Below are positions 11,431-21,224 of a stretch of DNA of 64,000 nucleotides, piece by piece. This DNA is from Caldilineaceae bacterium (GTDB lineage: Bacteria > Chloroflexota > Anaerolineae > Caldilineales > Caldilineaceae), in the NCBI GenBank assembly GCA_020634815.1, contig JACKBA010000029.1:20265-84264 (forward strand), given 5' to 3'. A program made the translations under genes and the position numbers. A model generated the notes under the pieces. It saw only the letters and a program-made list of their open reading frames with translations, made no database searches and was not told the DNA's origin. Within the stretch, counting starts at the first letter, position 1, and every line of letters begins with the position of its first letter.

Positions 11431-11458
11431 TTGACATAGTTTGAAATGAAACTGTAAA
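11431..11458 (+). promoter_or_regulatory. Possible promoter for the small plus-strand genes
   Basis: TTGACA (11431-11436), a 16-bp spacer and TGTAAA (11453-11458) give a perfect -35 with a 4/6 -10 element, about 120 bp upstream of the small gene at 11579. It lies just upstream of the divergent E1-beta start. Confidence 0.4.
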
Positions 11459-11578
11459 CTTCGTCAGGTCACATGAATGCTATGATCGCGATAGTTCTAC
11501 TTGATTTGTCGTGGTCGACGAGACGCTACCGATTCAGAAACAGGTGCGGGGATACCCCGCCACACAAGGAGTGTACTC

Positions 11579-11776
11579 ATGTCAGCTTATGTGACAATGC
11601 TTCTGGCGACGATGATGGCCGGCCTGCGCAATGAGCGAGGCATCAACCAGCTCGATTTCGGCCTCTTCATGAGCATCGGTGTGCTTTGCGCCGCAGTCTA
11701 CTTCTATCTGAGCGGCAACTCTCCGGCAACCTTCTGGCACGACATGGCTGTCCTTGCCAGCGCGTTCCGCTTCTAG
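11579..11776 (+). CDS. Small membrane protein resembling a Flp/TadA-type pilin
   Basis: 65 residues from the ATG at 11579, preceded by AAGGAG at 8-13 bases. After a short N-terminal segment comes RNERGINQLDFGL, then a hydrophobic helix (FMSIGVLCAAVYFYL) and a tail of about 20 residues. Flp pilins carry a class III signal with cleavage after Gly and Glu-Tyr at +5/+6 (G|ATAIEY). Here the equivalent is G|INQLDF, with the conservative Asp-Phe pair. The size and tail position also fit. No tad/prepilin peptidase genes are nearby, so this is a family suggestion rather than an assignment; a simple one-pass membrane protein is the alternative. Confidence 0.5.
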   Translation: MSAYVTMLLATMMAGLRNERGINQLDFGLFMSIGVLCAAVYFYLSGNSPATFWHDMAVLASAFRF

Positions 11777-11798
11777 TTTCGACAAAGGTGAGACGCCG

Positions 11799-11960
11799 AT
11801 GAACAACGCACGAAAGAAACCAGTTGCCAGGCCGAACAGCTACGTCGCAGCCGTCAGACGCCAGGAGAAGGACGAGCGCGTCCTCATGATCGGGCTGGCC
11901 GCACTCGGCATCATTGCCGCCCTGTCATGGCTGGCCGAACACTTGATGACCTTGTGGTAG
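11799..11960 (+). CDS. Small single-pass membrane protein, unknown function
   Basis: 53 residues (MNNARKKPVARPNSYVAAVR...). A basic N-terminal half of about 28 residues is followed by one hydrophobic helix (VLMIGLAALGIIAALSWLA) near the C-terminus, suggesting a tail-anchored protein. AAAGGTGAG precedes the ATG at a suitable distance. It follows the pilin-like gene by 22 bp and probably shares its transcript. Its last 50 bp overlap the 3' end of the E1-alpha gene on the other strand, which is unusual and lowers certainty that it is translated. Not recognised as a known family. Confidence 0.45.
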   Translation: MNNARKKPVARPNSYVAAVRRQEKDERVLMIGLAALGIIAALSWLAEHLMTLW

Positions 11961-12933
11961 GCGCCTGATCGGCATAAACGCCGTACTCCACGCTGGACGG
12001 TTCGGGCAGCGGGCTTGCCTCGGCGGCCTCGATTGCCGAAACCACTTCTACCGTGGCGCGGTGGATGATCTCGTCGAGTTCGACGGCATCCGCCACGCCC
12101 GATTCCACCAACTTCTGCCGGTACAGTTGCACGGGATCACGTTTCTCCCACTCTGCCAGTAGCGCAGGCGGCACATATTCAGCGCCGTCGTGGATGGCAT
12201 GCCCCAACATGCGCATCGTCTTCGCTTCGATGAGGGTCGGCCCGCCGCCGGCGCGCGCCCGCTCGATTGCCGCGTGCGTCACCGCATAGACCGCCTCGAC
12301 ATCGTTGCCGTCGACCACCACGCCCTCCATGGCATAGGCGGCGGCGCGCTGCGCGATCTCGGGCGATTTCATCTGCTGGTCGAGCGGCGTTGAATAGGCG
12401 TACTGGTTATTCTCGACGATGATGACAAGCGGTGCATTCCACACGGCCGCCATGTTCAGCGACTCGTGAAAGATGCCGGCGCTGCTCGATCCGTCGCCGG
12501 TAAAGGTGAGCGCCACGCGCGGCTCGCTGCGGTAGACGAAACTCATGGCCGCACCCAGCGCCACCGGCAGCGAATGGCCCAGGTGGCTGATGAAACCAAT
12601 CACGTTCAAGTCGAGGTCACCCATGCCGTGCAGATTGGCATCCCGGCCGCCGGAGACGCCGTTGGCGCGGCCGAGCAGGTTGCCGAAGATGCGCTGCGGG
12701 CTCATCCCGCGCAGGAGGTAGGTGCCCAGATCACGGTGCATGGGCGCTACGACATCGTCCGGCCCAAGCGCGTAGCCGGCGCCAACGCTGATGGCCTCGT
12801 GGCCGCGCTGGCTGAAAGTGCCGCCGAGCCCGCGCCCCTGCTTCCACAACGCGACCATGTTCTCGTCAAAGATGCGCGTCAGCGTCATCCAGTAGAAGAG
12901 TTCGAGTTGTCGATCAGCCGTCAGCATGGTCAT
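11911..12933 (-). CDS. 2-oxoacid (pyruvate/acetoin) dehydrogenase E1 component, alpha subunit
   Basis: 340 residues from the ATG at 12933; an in-frame TTG at 12951 is possible but less likely. The thiamine-diphosphate/Mg motif is visible as FTGDGSSSAGIFHESLNM ... IVENNQYA (GDG...NN), and RGHEAISVGAGYALGPDD fits the E1-alpha family. It partners the beta subunit at 10380. The order alpha then beta on the minus strand is standard, but the pair is interrupted by the two small plus-strand genes. The start region overlaps or abuts the end of cmk (12948), so it is probably transcribed from upstream with rluB-like and cmk. Confidence 0.93.
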   Translation of the reverse strand: MTMLTADRQLELFYWMTLTRIFDENMVALWKQGRGLGGTFSQRGHEAISVGAGYALGPDDVVAPMHRDLGTYLLRGMSPQRIFGNLLGRANGVSGGRDANLHGMGDLDLNVIGFISHLGHSLPVALGAAMSFVYRSEPRVALTFTGDGSSSAGIFHESLNMAAVWNAPLVIIVENNQYAYSTPLDQQMKSPEIAQRAAAYAMEGVVVDGNDVEAVYAVTHAAIERARAGGGPTLIEAKTMRMLGHAIHDGAEYVPPALLAEWEKRDPVQLYRQKLVESGVADAVELDEIIHRATVEVVSAIEAAEASPLPEPSSVEYGVYADQAPTTRSSSVRPAMTGRQ

Positions 12934-12947
12934 TCGCCCCGTGCGGG

Positions 12948-13721
12948 TCAATCGCTGGCTACTTTTTGCCGCAGCACCCTCACCGCCTGCGCCAGGGTTG
13001 CGCCGGCGTCCTGGCCCGTGTTGTCGATCCGAATCGCATCGTCGGCCGGCCGCAGCGGCGCCACAGCGCGCTCGCTGTCGATGCGATCGCGTCGAATCAT
13101 ATCGGCCAGGACCTGGTCATAGTCTACGGGTTTTCCCTGTTTCTCCAACTCGCGATGGCGGCGGCGGGCGCGCTCCTCGGGCGTGGCATCGACATATAGC
13201 TTCAGCGCAGCGTCCGGCACGACAACGGTGCCTGTATCGCGCCCCACGAGCACGATCCCGGGGCGGTCGGCGTCACCGCGGCCGTAGCGGTGTGCAATCT
13301 GGCGCTGCTTGGCCGTCAACGCACGGCGCACCTCTGGGTAGGCTGAAACGACCGACACGTTGCGATCGACTTCCGGCGCGCGGATCAGCCACGTAACATC
13401 GCGGCCGTCGACGAGGACCGTCGTGTGGCGACCATCCTGCTGGTCGGCGCCGGGGGCGCGGATGTCGATGTCGACGGCATGGGCGCAATCACCCACTGCG
13501 GCCTCGTCACCGCACGCGATGCCCTGCGCGAGTACGGCCCAGGTCACGGCGCGGTACATAACGCCGGTGTCGAGAAAGAGATAGTCGAGCAGGCCGGCGA
13601 GGCGAAAGCCAAGTGTGCTCTTGCCCGAGGCGGCCGGGCCGTCGATCGCAATCACGGCGGGGCGCAGTTGGCGACCCAACGCCAGGATGTCTTGGTGATG
13701 GAACTCGCTCGTCGCAGTCAT
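12948..13721 (-). CDS. cmk: Cytidylate kinase
   Basis: 257 residues; phosphorylates CMP and dCMP with ATP in pyrimidine salvage. The P-loop AIDGPAASGKSTLGFRLA (residues 23-40) and LDTGVMYRAVTWAVL, contacting the nucleotide, are diagnostic; GRDTGTVVVPDAALKLYVDATPEERARRR is the CMP-binding/LID region. It is slightly longer than the usual 220-230 residues, owing to an N-terminal extension of about 18 residues and a GADQQDGR-containing insert. It starts 12 bp after the pseudouridine synthase gene, so the two form a small minus-strand operon, a common bacterial pairing. Confidence 0.95.
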   Translation of the reverse strand: MTATSEFHHQDILALGRQLRPAVIAIDGPAASGKSTLGFRLAGLLDYLFLDTGVMYRAVTWAVLAQGIACGDEAAVGDCAHAVDIDIRAPGADQQDGRHTTVLVDGRDVTWLIRAPEVDRNVSVVSAYPEVRRALTAKQRQIAHRYGRGDADRPGIVLVGRDTGTVVVPDAALKLYVDATPEERARRRHRELEKQGKPVDYDQVLADMIRRDRIDSERAVAPLRPADDAIRIDNTGQDAGATLAQAVRVLRQKVASD

Positions 13722-13733
13722 GATCGGTGCAGG

Positions 13734-14606
13734 TCAGCGCGGGCGCTGCCGGCGATTGGCCGGCGGCCTGGGTTTCGAGCGGGCCGGCGTCTTGGGCTTG
13801 CGCCCCCGCGCGTCATCCTGGCGACGGCCGGGCTTACCGCCCGGCGCTGCCAGCCCGGTAGCGGTGCGCAGCGCACGCAACTCCGTGGGCGAGAGCGGCA
13901 CACATTCGCCCAGCGTCACCGTGCCCAGGGTAAGCGGGCCGATCGCCCAACGCACCAGGCGTAGGGTCGGGTAGCCGACGGCAGCGGTCATGTGCCGGAT
14001 CTGCCGCTTCTTGCCTTCGCGCAGCACCATACGCAGCCAGACGCCCTGCTCCGGCCCGCGACTCAGCTTCAATTCCGGCGGCAATGTCTGGACGACCTCC
14101 ACCTCGGCGGGTGCGCTTCGACCATCGGGCAGCTCGACGCCCGTGCGCAGGGCATGCAAGGCATCGACCGTGGGCAGCGTCTCCACGAGCACATAGTAGG
14201 TCTTGGCGTGTTCGTAGCGCGGATGGGTGAGGCGGTGCGCCAGTTCGCCGTCGTCGGTGAGGAGCACCAGCCCCTCGCTGTGCAGATCCAGGCGACCGAC
14301 GGCAAAGAGACGACCGGCCTCGGCCGGCGCCAGGTCGGCCACCGTGCGCCGCTCGCCCGTGTCGCCGCCGGTATCGCTCAGCACGCCGCGCGGCTTGTGC
14401 ACCTTGAAGTAGTGGTGCCGGTCAGGCGCCTTCAACGGCTTACCGTCGACGAGGACGCGGTCGCAGGCCAGGTCGGCTTTGGTGCCCAGTTCGGTCACAA
14501 CCTGGCCGTTGACCTGGACGCGTCCGTCCGCAATCAGTTCTTCACATTTACGGCGGCTACCAACGCCGGCCGCTGCCATCAGTTTTTGCAGTCGTTCTTC
14601 TGCCAT
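13734..14606 (-). CDS. RluB/RsuA-family pseudouridine synthase
   Basis: 290 residues. The N-terminal S4 RNA-binding domain (RLQKLMAAAGVGSRRKCEEL, residues 5-24) is followed by the catalytic domain with VGRLDLHSEGLVLLTDDGEL, where the Asp of GRLD is the catalytic residue. It isomerises uridine in 23S (RluB) or 16S (RsuA) rRNA. The C-terminal 45 residues are a low-complexity Arg/Lys/Pro tail (GRRQDDARGRKPKTPARSKP...) typical of GC-rich lineages and likely to bind RNA. The ATG is at 14606. Its neighbour cmk is co-directional. Confidence 0.93.
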   Translation of the reverse strand: MAEERLQKLMAAAGVGSRRKCEELIADGRVQVNGQVVTELGTKADLACDRVLVDGKPLKAPDRHHYFKVHKPRGVLSDTGGDTGERRTVADLAPAEAGRLFAVGRLDLHSEGLVLLTDDGELAHRLTHPRYEHAKTYYVLVETLPTVDALHALRTGVELPDGRSAPAEVEVVQTLPPELKLSRGPEQGVWLRMVLREGKKRQIRHMTAAVGYPTLRLVRWAIGPLTLGTVTLGECVPLSPTELRALRTATGLAAPGGKPGRRQDDARGRKPKTPARSKPRPPANRRQRPR

Positions 14607-14636
14607 CGCGTGCCATCTCGCTGCGATTCAGTTCAG

Positions 14637-15653
14637 TCAAGGCCGAATCAGCACCTTGAGTATACCTTTTTGTCCGGCCAGCGCAATTGCCGCCAATCCA
14701 TCGTCGAGCGCGTACTCGGCCGAAATCAGCGCACGCAGGTCGAAGTCGTCGCCGGCCAAGGCCGCCAGCGCCGCCGGAAATGGCCCGCAACGACTGCCGA
14801 CGATGGTAATCTCATCCACCACCAACTGGCTCAGGTCGAATGAATCGAGCGTGTCGGCATAGGTGCTCTTGAGCAGCAACGTACCCAGCGGGCGCACCAG
14901 GCGCAGCGCGTCGTTGAAGCCGTCCTGCGCACCGGTTGCTTCGACGACGATGTCGGCGGGCGTGCGGCCGAGCGCGGCGAGCGTCTCCGGCGTGGCGATG
15001 ACCGTGCGCAGCCCCCGCTCGGCGAGCAGCGCCAGTTTGGCGGCATGGCGGCCGATGACGGTGAGGTCGCAGCCGGTCTGGGCCAGGACGAGGCTACACA
15101 GCAGGCCCAGCCTGCCGTCGCCCAGTACATAGACACGCTGTCCAGAGGTGACAGACACTTGTTCGAGCATCTCGAAGGCAGCGGCCAGCGGCTCGGTGAA
15201 GACGGCCTGCTCGTCGGCAAGCGTGGGCGGCACTTCGTGAAGATTGGCAATGGGCAACGTGGTGTACTCGGCAAATACGCCGTCGCGGCCGATGATGCCC
15301 AGCGACGTGCGCTGCCGGCAGTGCTTGCCCAGCCCGCGCCGGCACAGCGAACACTCGCCACACCCGACGTTGATCTCGCCGACCACGCGGCGCCCGACCC
15401 AGGCCGGATCGGCGGTCGCAGCGACCACCTCGCCGACAAACTCATGGCCGAGGACGCCGACAAAGCCCCCCTTGTAGCCGTGCATCAGTTCGATATCGGT
15501 GGCACACACGCCGGCAAGGCGCACGCGAATGAGCGCTTCATCGGGCGCGGGCTGGGGCACCGGCCGCTCGTGCACGAGGTGCAGACCATGGGCGCTGAGC
15601 ACCAGCGCGCGCATGGCCGTAGGAATCGAAGCTGGGACGCTATCTGCGTTCAT
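14637..15653 (-). CDS. Zinc-dependent medium-chain alcohol dehydrogenase
   Basis: 338 residues. The catalytic zinc site is suggested by GVCATDIE (Cys) and GHEFVGEV (His-Glu). Four structural-zinc cysteines are seen in GCGECSLCRRGLGKHC. The NAD(P)-binding Rossmann part contains VYVLGDGRLGLLCSLVL, a GxGxxG-like turn. It oxidises a secondary alcohol or polyol with NAD(P); the substrate cannot be read from the sequence. An N-terminal extension of 13 residues before MRALVL suggests the true start may be the internal Met14. It ends 31 bp before the pseudouridine synthase start. The terminator at 15669 separates it from secF upstream. Confidence 0.9.
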   Translation of the reverse strand: MNADSVPASIPTAMRALVLSAHGLHLVHERPVPQPAPDEALIRVRLAGVCATDIELMHGYKGGFVGVLGHEFVGEVVAATADPAWVGRRVVGEINVGCGECSLCRRGLGKHCRQRTSLGIIGRDGVFAEYTTLPIANLHEVPPTLADEQAVFTEPLAAAFEMLEQVSVTSGQRVYVLGDGRLGLLCSLVLAQTGCDLTVIGRHAAKLALLAERGLRTVIATPETLAALGRTPADIVVEATGAQDGFNDALRLVRPLGTLLLKSTYADTLDSFDLSQLVVDEITIVGSRCGPFPAALAALAGDDFDLRALISAEYALDDGLAAIALAGQKGILKVLIRP

Positions 15654-15668
15654 CTCATCAAAGAAAAG

Positions 15669-15697
15669 AACGGCGAAGTGGTATTCGCTTCGCCGTT
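15669..15697 (-). terminator. Intrinsic terminator after secDF
   Basis: Read on the minus strand, a perfect 10-bp stem (AACGGCGAAG / CTTCGCCGTT, loop of 9) is followed by CTTTTCTTTG, a T-rich tail. It lies 40 bp past the secF stop and just before the dehydrogenase start, so it ends the secDF transcript. Confidence 0.8.
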
Positions 15698-15737
15698 CAG
15701 GGTGGGCGCAGTGCGCCAGTTATCGAGCAGAAGTGAA

Positions 15738-16685
15738 TCAGGCGGTTGCGACAGTTCCCTGGGCAGCCGGCCTCTTGTTATTGCGATGGAAAATCGAGCG
15801 TTCGTCCCAGGCCGCCAAGATTTGGGCGGCGTTGAAGACCGAGCTATACATACCGGAGACGAAACCGACCAGCATAGTGGCGACGAACTGCTGGAGCGTT
15901 GCGCCGCCCAACACCAGAATGGCAACGAGAATCAGCAAGACCGTGATTTGCGTGCCGATGGAACGTGTCGCCGTCTCGATGATGCTGCGGTTGGCGACGA
16001 CCGAGAAGGTCTCACCGCGGTAGCGATGCAGATTCTCGCGCAGGCGGTCGAAGACCACCACCGTGTCGTTGACGCTATAACCGATGACGGTCAGGATGGC
16101 GGTCAGTGTGAGTGCATCCAGTTCCCAACCGGCGACCAGGTTCATGATGCAGAGGAAGGAAAGGGTCACAATAACGTCATGGACGAGCGCGGCAATGGCG
16201 GCGACGCCGTAGCGGAAGGGATGCGGCACGCTGCGGAACGCCCACGCGATGTAGAGCATGATGAGCAGCGAGGCAGCGGCCACGGCAAAGAAAGCCGCCT
16301 GGCTCACCTCACGCCCGATGGTCGGTCCGAGGCTGCGGTAGGTGACTTCCTCTACCGGTCCGAAGTTGCTTTCCAGGGCCAGGCGCAGCGCCTCTTTCTG
16401 GTCGCCGTCCACCGGCTTGAACTTGATCTGGACGGTGCTATTGTCGTTGACCGTGAAGACGGTCGTGTCGCTGTAGCCGGCATCGACGAAGACCTGGCGC
16501 ACGGCTGCGGGCTGCACGGCCTGGTCGAAGCTCACTTCCCAGACGGAACCGCCCGTGTAGTCGATGCTCAGCGGCAGAAGCTGACCGCGAGTAATGCCGG
16601 ACCAGGCCATGTAGATGATGGCCGGAATCATCAAGACGACCGAAATGGTAAACCAGATGTTGCGCTTCTCAACGATGTGATACAT
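15738..16685 (-). CDS. secF: Protein translocase subunit SecF
   Basis: 315 residues, normal length. TM1 (residues 8-30) is followed by an external domain with YTGGSVWEVSFDQ, then TM2-6 with RSIGTQITVLLILVAILVLGG and VFDRLRENLHRY, both diagnostic of the SecD/SecF RND family. With SecD it uses the proton-motive force to pull exported proteins out of SecYEG. It follows secD by 18 bp on the minus strand. The short tail after TM6 (AAWDERSIFHRNNKRPAAQG) is basic and cytoplasmic. Confidence 0.96.
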   Translation of the reverse strand: MYHIVEKRNIWFTISVVLMIPAIIYMAWSGITRGQLLPLSIDYTGGSVWEVSFDQAVQPAAVRQVFVDAGYSDTTVFTVNDNSTVQIKFKPVDGDQKEALRLALESNFGPVEEVTYRSLGPTIGREVSQAAFFAVAAASLLIMLYIAWAFRSVPHPFRYGVAAIAALVHDVIVTLSFLCIMNLVAGWELDALTLTAILTVIGYSVNDTVVVFDRLRENLHRYRGETFSVVANRSIIETATRSIGTQITVLLILVAILVLGGATLQQFVATMLVGFVSGMYSSVFNAAQILAAWDERSIFHRNNKRPAAQGTVATA

Positions 16686-16703
16686 CGCACACTTCCCCTA
16701 TAT

Positions 16704-18095
16704 TTAGTAGCCGACGATAGCCTGGGCGGCTTTGTCGCGTTGTGAACGGTTGCCGAGCAGAGCGCGCATGAAGGTGCGCGTCACAACAAACGCCGTGAAC
16801 ATGGACAGGATGACACCAAGGCCCAGGGTCAACGCGTAGCCCTTGACGATGCTGGCGCCATATTGGTTGCCGAAGACATAGAGCACGGCGCACGAGATGA
16901 GCGTGGTCAGGTTGCTGTCGAAGATAGCGGGCCAGGCGCGGCTGAAACCTGCTTCCACGGCCAGCCGCGGCGAGCGACCGGCACGCAACTCTTCCTTCAA
17001 TCGCTCAAAGATCAGGATGTTGGCGTCTACGGCCATACCGACTGAGAGCAGGAAGCCCGTGATGCCGGCGAGGGTCAAAGTCACCGGCACAATCTTGTAG
17101 ATCGCCAGGTTGAAGAGCACGTAGATGACAAGCGCCAGGTCTGCCAGGAGACCGGGCACGCGGTACATGAGCACCATGAACAGGAAGACGGCGCCCATGC
17201 CCACCAGGCCGGCGACCACGCTGCGGCGCACCGAATCCTCGCCGAGCGTTGCGCTGATGGAACGCACGTCCACTACCTTGAGCGGCACCGGCAGCGCACC
17301 GTAGCGCATCTGAATAGCCAGCGAACTGGCTTCCTGCTCGTCGAACTGGCCGGTGATGACACCCTGGTCGCGGATGGCGGCGTTGATGACCGGCGCCGAC
17401 AAGACGACGCCGTCAAGAACGATCGCCATGGGCTGGCCGATGTGCGCGCTGGTATAGTTATAGAATTGGTCGGCGCCGTCACCCGTCAATTCAAAACCGA
17501 TCTCCCACTGGCCAAACTGGTCCTGGCGCGAAATCGCCGTGCCGAGCACGTCGCCGGTCATGGCCGTGGTAAAGACCTGATCCGGGTAGGGGGTCAACGC
17601 CGGATCCGGCGATCCATTTTCTGTGTTCGACAGATAATCCTGGACGGCCGTCGGTTTGTTGGTCGTATTGATGATCATGCCGGAGCGCAATGTAGCGCCC
17701 TGCGGGTCGACAAATTCGAGCTGGCCGGTCGAGCGAATCGTCTCGATGGCCTGGTCCGGGTTGCTGACGCCGGGCAATTCTGCCGTGATTCGGTTGTCGC
17801 CCTGGCTCTGCACGACGGCTTCGGAGACGCCCAGGCCGTTTACGCGGCGCTCGACGATGTTCTTGGCCGTATCCATGGCGCCCGGCTGTAGCTCGCGGCC
17901 CTCGGGCAGGTCTGCTTCCAACATGACCTGCGTGCCGCCCTGGAGGTCAAGGCCGAGCTTGAGTTCCAGCGGCGTCGGCTTGGCCGACAAATCCGAACGT
18001 ACCAACCAATCCGGGTGCGGCAGCGGCAGTACGACGTAGAGCGCTAACGCAGCCAGGATGGCAACAACGATCAAGGATATGGTGGTATTACGCAT
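16704..18095 (-). CDS. secD: Protein translocase subunit SecD
   Basis: 463 residues from the ATG at 18095, supported by GGGAG 8 bases upstream and by the start MRNTTISLIVVAILAALALY, a first membrane segment. An upstream in-frame start (18134) adds 13 residues before this. Diagnostic segments are LKLGLDLQGGTQVMLEADLP (P1 domain), GVITGQF and GMAVDANILIFERLKEELR in TM4-5. P1 head-domain size is usual. It forms SecDF with the next gene and is the first gene of that transcript. Confidence 0.96.
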   Translation of the reverse strand: MRNTTISLIVVAILAALALYVVLPLPHPDWLVRSDLSAKPTPLELKLGLDLQGGTQVMLEADLPEGRELQPGAMDTAKNIVERRVNGLGVSEAVVQSQGDNRITAELPGVSNPDQAIETIRSTGQLEFVDPQGATLRSGMIINTTNKPTAVQDYLSNTENGSPDPALTPYPDQVFTTAMTGDVLGTAISRQDQFGQWEIGFELTGDGADQFYNYTSAHIGQPMAIVLDGVVLSAPVINAAIRDQGVITGQFDEQEASSLAIQMRYGALPVPLKVVDVRSISATLGEDSVRRSVVAGLVGMGAVFLFMVLMYRVPGLLADLALVIYVLFNLAIYKIVPVTLTLAGITGFLLSVGMAVDANILIFERLKEELRAGRSPRLAVEAGFSRAWPAIFDSNLTTLISCAVLYVFGNQYGASIVKGYALTLGLGVILSMFTAFVVTRTFMRALLGNRSQRDKAAQAIVGY

Positions 18096-18179
18096 CCGAT
18101 GACTCCCACACAGCTTTTCGGCAACAGGGTACATTGTCTCAGGGGAGAATTCCTGCTGCGGCTAGATTGCAACTTTGCC

Positions 18180-18209
18180 ATTATACGCACGATAGGAACC
18201 TCGCAGCAA
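18180..18209 (-). promoter_or_regulatory. Probable secDF promoter
   Basis: On the minus strand, TATAAT (18185-18180) is a perfect -10. TTGCTG (18209-18204) stands 18 bp upstream as a weak -35. The predicted 5' leader to the secD ATG is about 75 bases. Confidence 0.55.
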
Positions 18210-18391
18210 ATCTCTACCGTTATTCCAGTACATCAAATTGCGGAAAACAGCAGGAAGAAGGACATTTAGCCACACGGAAATTGTGACAATGGAATCTTCC
18301 GTTGTCCGGCACGATACAGTAGAATGAAAGGAACAACTTGGGCAGTGTGGCCCAGGTGCAGAGTACTGCTAAACTCACAAAGGAGTGTTTT

Positions 18392-19831
<1,440 letters not shown>

Positions 19832-19849
19832 TCGGACATTGAATCGACC

Positions 19850-19907
19850 GGTTGGCCTGGTGCATTCCTGGATTGCTCCGGATGCACGGCTTCGCACCAG
19901 GCCAACC
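19850..19907 (+). terminator. Long hairpin after gdhA (possible terminator)
   Basis: GGTTGGCCTGGTGC (19850-19863) pairs perfectly with GCACCAGGCCAACC (19894-19907) around a 30-base loop. There is no T-run, so it may be a Rho-dependent site or an mRNA-end stabiliser. Confidence 0.5.
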
Positions 19908-20039
19908 GCCGCCCCTCGCCCCTCTTCAATTGACAATTGACCGTTGACTATTGACCATTGACAATTCTTTTTCGCCCCTCGCCCCTCCCAACTCATCCAC
20001 CAGCACCATCGCAACTCGCCCCTCGCCCCTCGCCCCTGC
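19908..20039. repeat. Short-unit repeat tract (CGCCCCTCGCCCCT and TTGACAATTGAC units)
   Basis: CGCCCCTCGCCCCTC recurs three times (19910, 19973, 20018 regions) around a central tract of degenerate TTGACnATTGAC units (19929-19966). The tract ends about 15 bases before the next start codon. The same C-rich units recur at 53074-53106. Confidence 0.7.
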
Positions 20040-20053
20040 TATAATGCCCCGTC

Positions 20054-21070
20054 ATGAGTCAAGACCTGCGCCGCAAGCTCATTCTCTCCCTGGTGGGCGC
20101 CCTCATTCTCTATATCATTCTGGCCCTGTGGAGCGACTGGCAGGAGGTGCAGAGCGCGCTGCGTTCGTTCCCCTGGCAGTGGCTGCCGCTCATTGTCGGG
20201 CTGGCGCTCATCAACTACGTGGTGCGCATCTTCCGCTGGCATTGGTGGCTGGGACTGGTCGGCGTGACGATCTCGCGCTGGGACAGCACGCGCATCTTTG
20301 GCGTGGGCAGCCTCATGGTGATGACGCCGGGCAAAGTGGGCGAGCTGCTCAAGGCGTACATGGTAAAGAATGTCACGGGCACGCCCATGAGCGTCACCGC
20401 GCCCATCATCGTCACCGAACGCATCATCGACGGCATCGCCATGCTGATCCTGGCCAGCATCGGGCTGATCGCCTTTCCCGAACCACGCGCCCAGCTTGTG
20501 GCGGTCGCCCTGTTGGCTGCGTTTGCCGCCGGCATCGTCGTCATCCAGATCCGCCCGCTGGCGCTGCGCGCGCTGGCCTTTGCGCACCGCATCCCCTTCG
20601 TCCGCAAGTTCTCGGATCAACTCTACGCCATCTATGAGAGCAGCTATTCGCTCTTTCGCCCCAGCCCACTCCTGATTGCGCTGAGTCTTGGCATCATCGC
20701 GTGGGGCACGTCCGGGCTGGCGTTCGGTGTGGTGCTCGTCGGCTTCGGCGCGCCGATGACGTGGGAGACCTTCTTCATGGCGGTCTTCATCTTCAACATC
20801 AGCACGGTGATCGGCGCAGTCGTGGCACTGCCCGGCGGGCTGGGCGGCTTTGAGGGCAGCGCCGTCTTCTGGGTGGTGCGCCTCTTCGGCATGAGCACGG
20901 CAACCGCCACCGCGTCGGCGCTGATGATTCGCTTCTGCACGCTATGGCTCAACGTGGCCATCGGCTTCGTGAGCTTCCTGCTATGGCACGATCTGTTGGC
21001 CGGAGCGGAGAACGTCGACCGCAAGAGTGCGCTGGCCCTGGAACCGCCCAGCCAGCCTACCGTCGACTGA
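20054..21070 (+). CDS. Flippase-like membrane protein (lysylphosphatidylglycerol synthase TM region / UPF0104 family)
   Basis: 338 residues with about eight hydrophobic segments. The motifs RIFRWHWWLGLVGV, MVMTPGKVGELLKAYMVK and VALPGGLGGFEGSA are characteristic of the AglD2/YbhN/MprF-flippase membrane family. Such proteins move or modify lipids; those lacking the C-terminal aminoacyltransferase domain, as here, are thought to transport lipid-linked molecules. It stands alone after gdhA. The ATG at 20054 is close to the end of the repeat tract and no clear ribosome site is visible. Confidence 0.85.
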   Translation: MSQDLRRKLILSLVGALILYIILALWSDWQEVQSALRSFPWQWLPLIVGLALINYVVRIFRWHWWLGLVGVTISRWDSTRIFGVGSLMVMTPGKVGELLKAYMVKNVTGTPMSVTAPIIVTERIIDGIAMLILASIGLIAFPEPRAQLVAVALLAAFAAGIVVIQIRPLALRALAFAHRIPFVRKFSDQLYAIYESSYSLFRPSPLLIALSLGIIAWGTSGLAFGVVLVGFGAPMTWETFFMAVFIFNISTVIGAVVALPGGLGGFEGSAVFWVVRLFGMSTATATASALMIRFCTLWLNVAIGFVSFLLWHDLLAGAENVDRKSALALEPPSQPTVD

Positions 21071-21079
21071 ACAAAAAAA

Positions 21080-21111
21080 GAGACCCGCTCGGCTGGGAGC
21101 CTACGGGTCTC
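21080..21111. terminator. Terminator-like hairpin
   Basis: GAGACCCG (21080-21087) pairs with CGGGTCTC (21104-21111), with an inner GGCT/GCC pairing. A run of seven A precedes it, so the T-tract is on the minus strand. It follows the flippase-like gene stop by 9 bp and would terminate antisense transcripts best. Confidence 0.6.
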
Positions 21112-21224
21112 TCGTGTGCCGGTGTTAGGAGGGGAACCGGCATCGGAACAACAGCGCACCCGTAGTATCTCGCTCTTTCCTGAGAATCCCGTGAGCCATA
21201 TCTAAATGGTAGATGAGAGATAAC

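Noticed and set aside
19908..20039. CRISPR array
   Set aside because: Short units are not separated by unique spacers of constant length and no cas genes are present; it is a simple tandem repeat tract.
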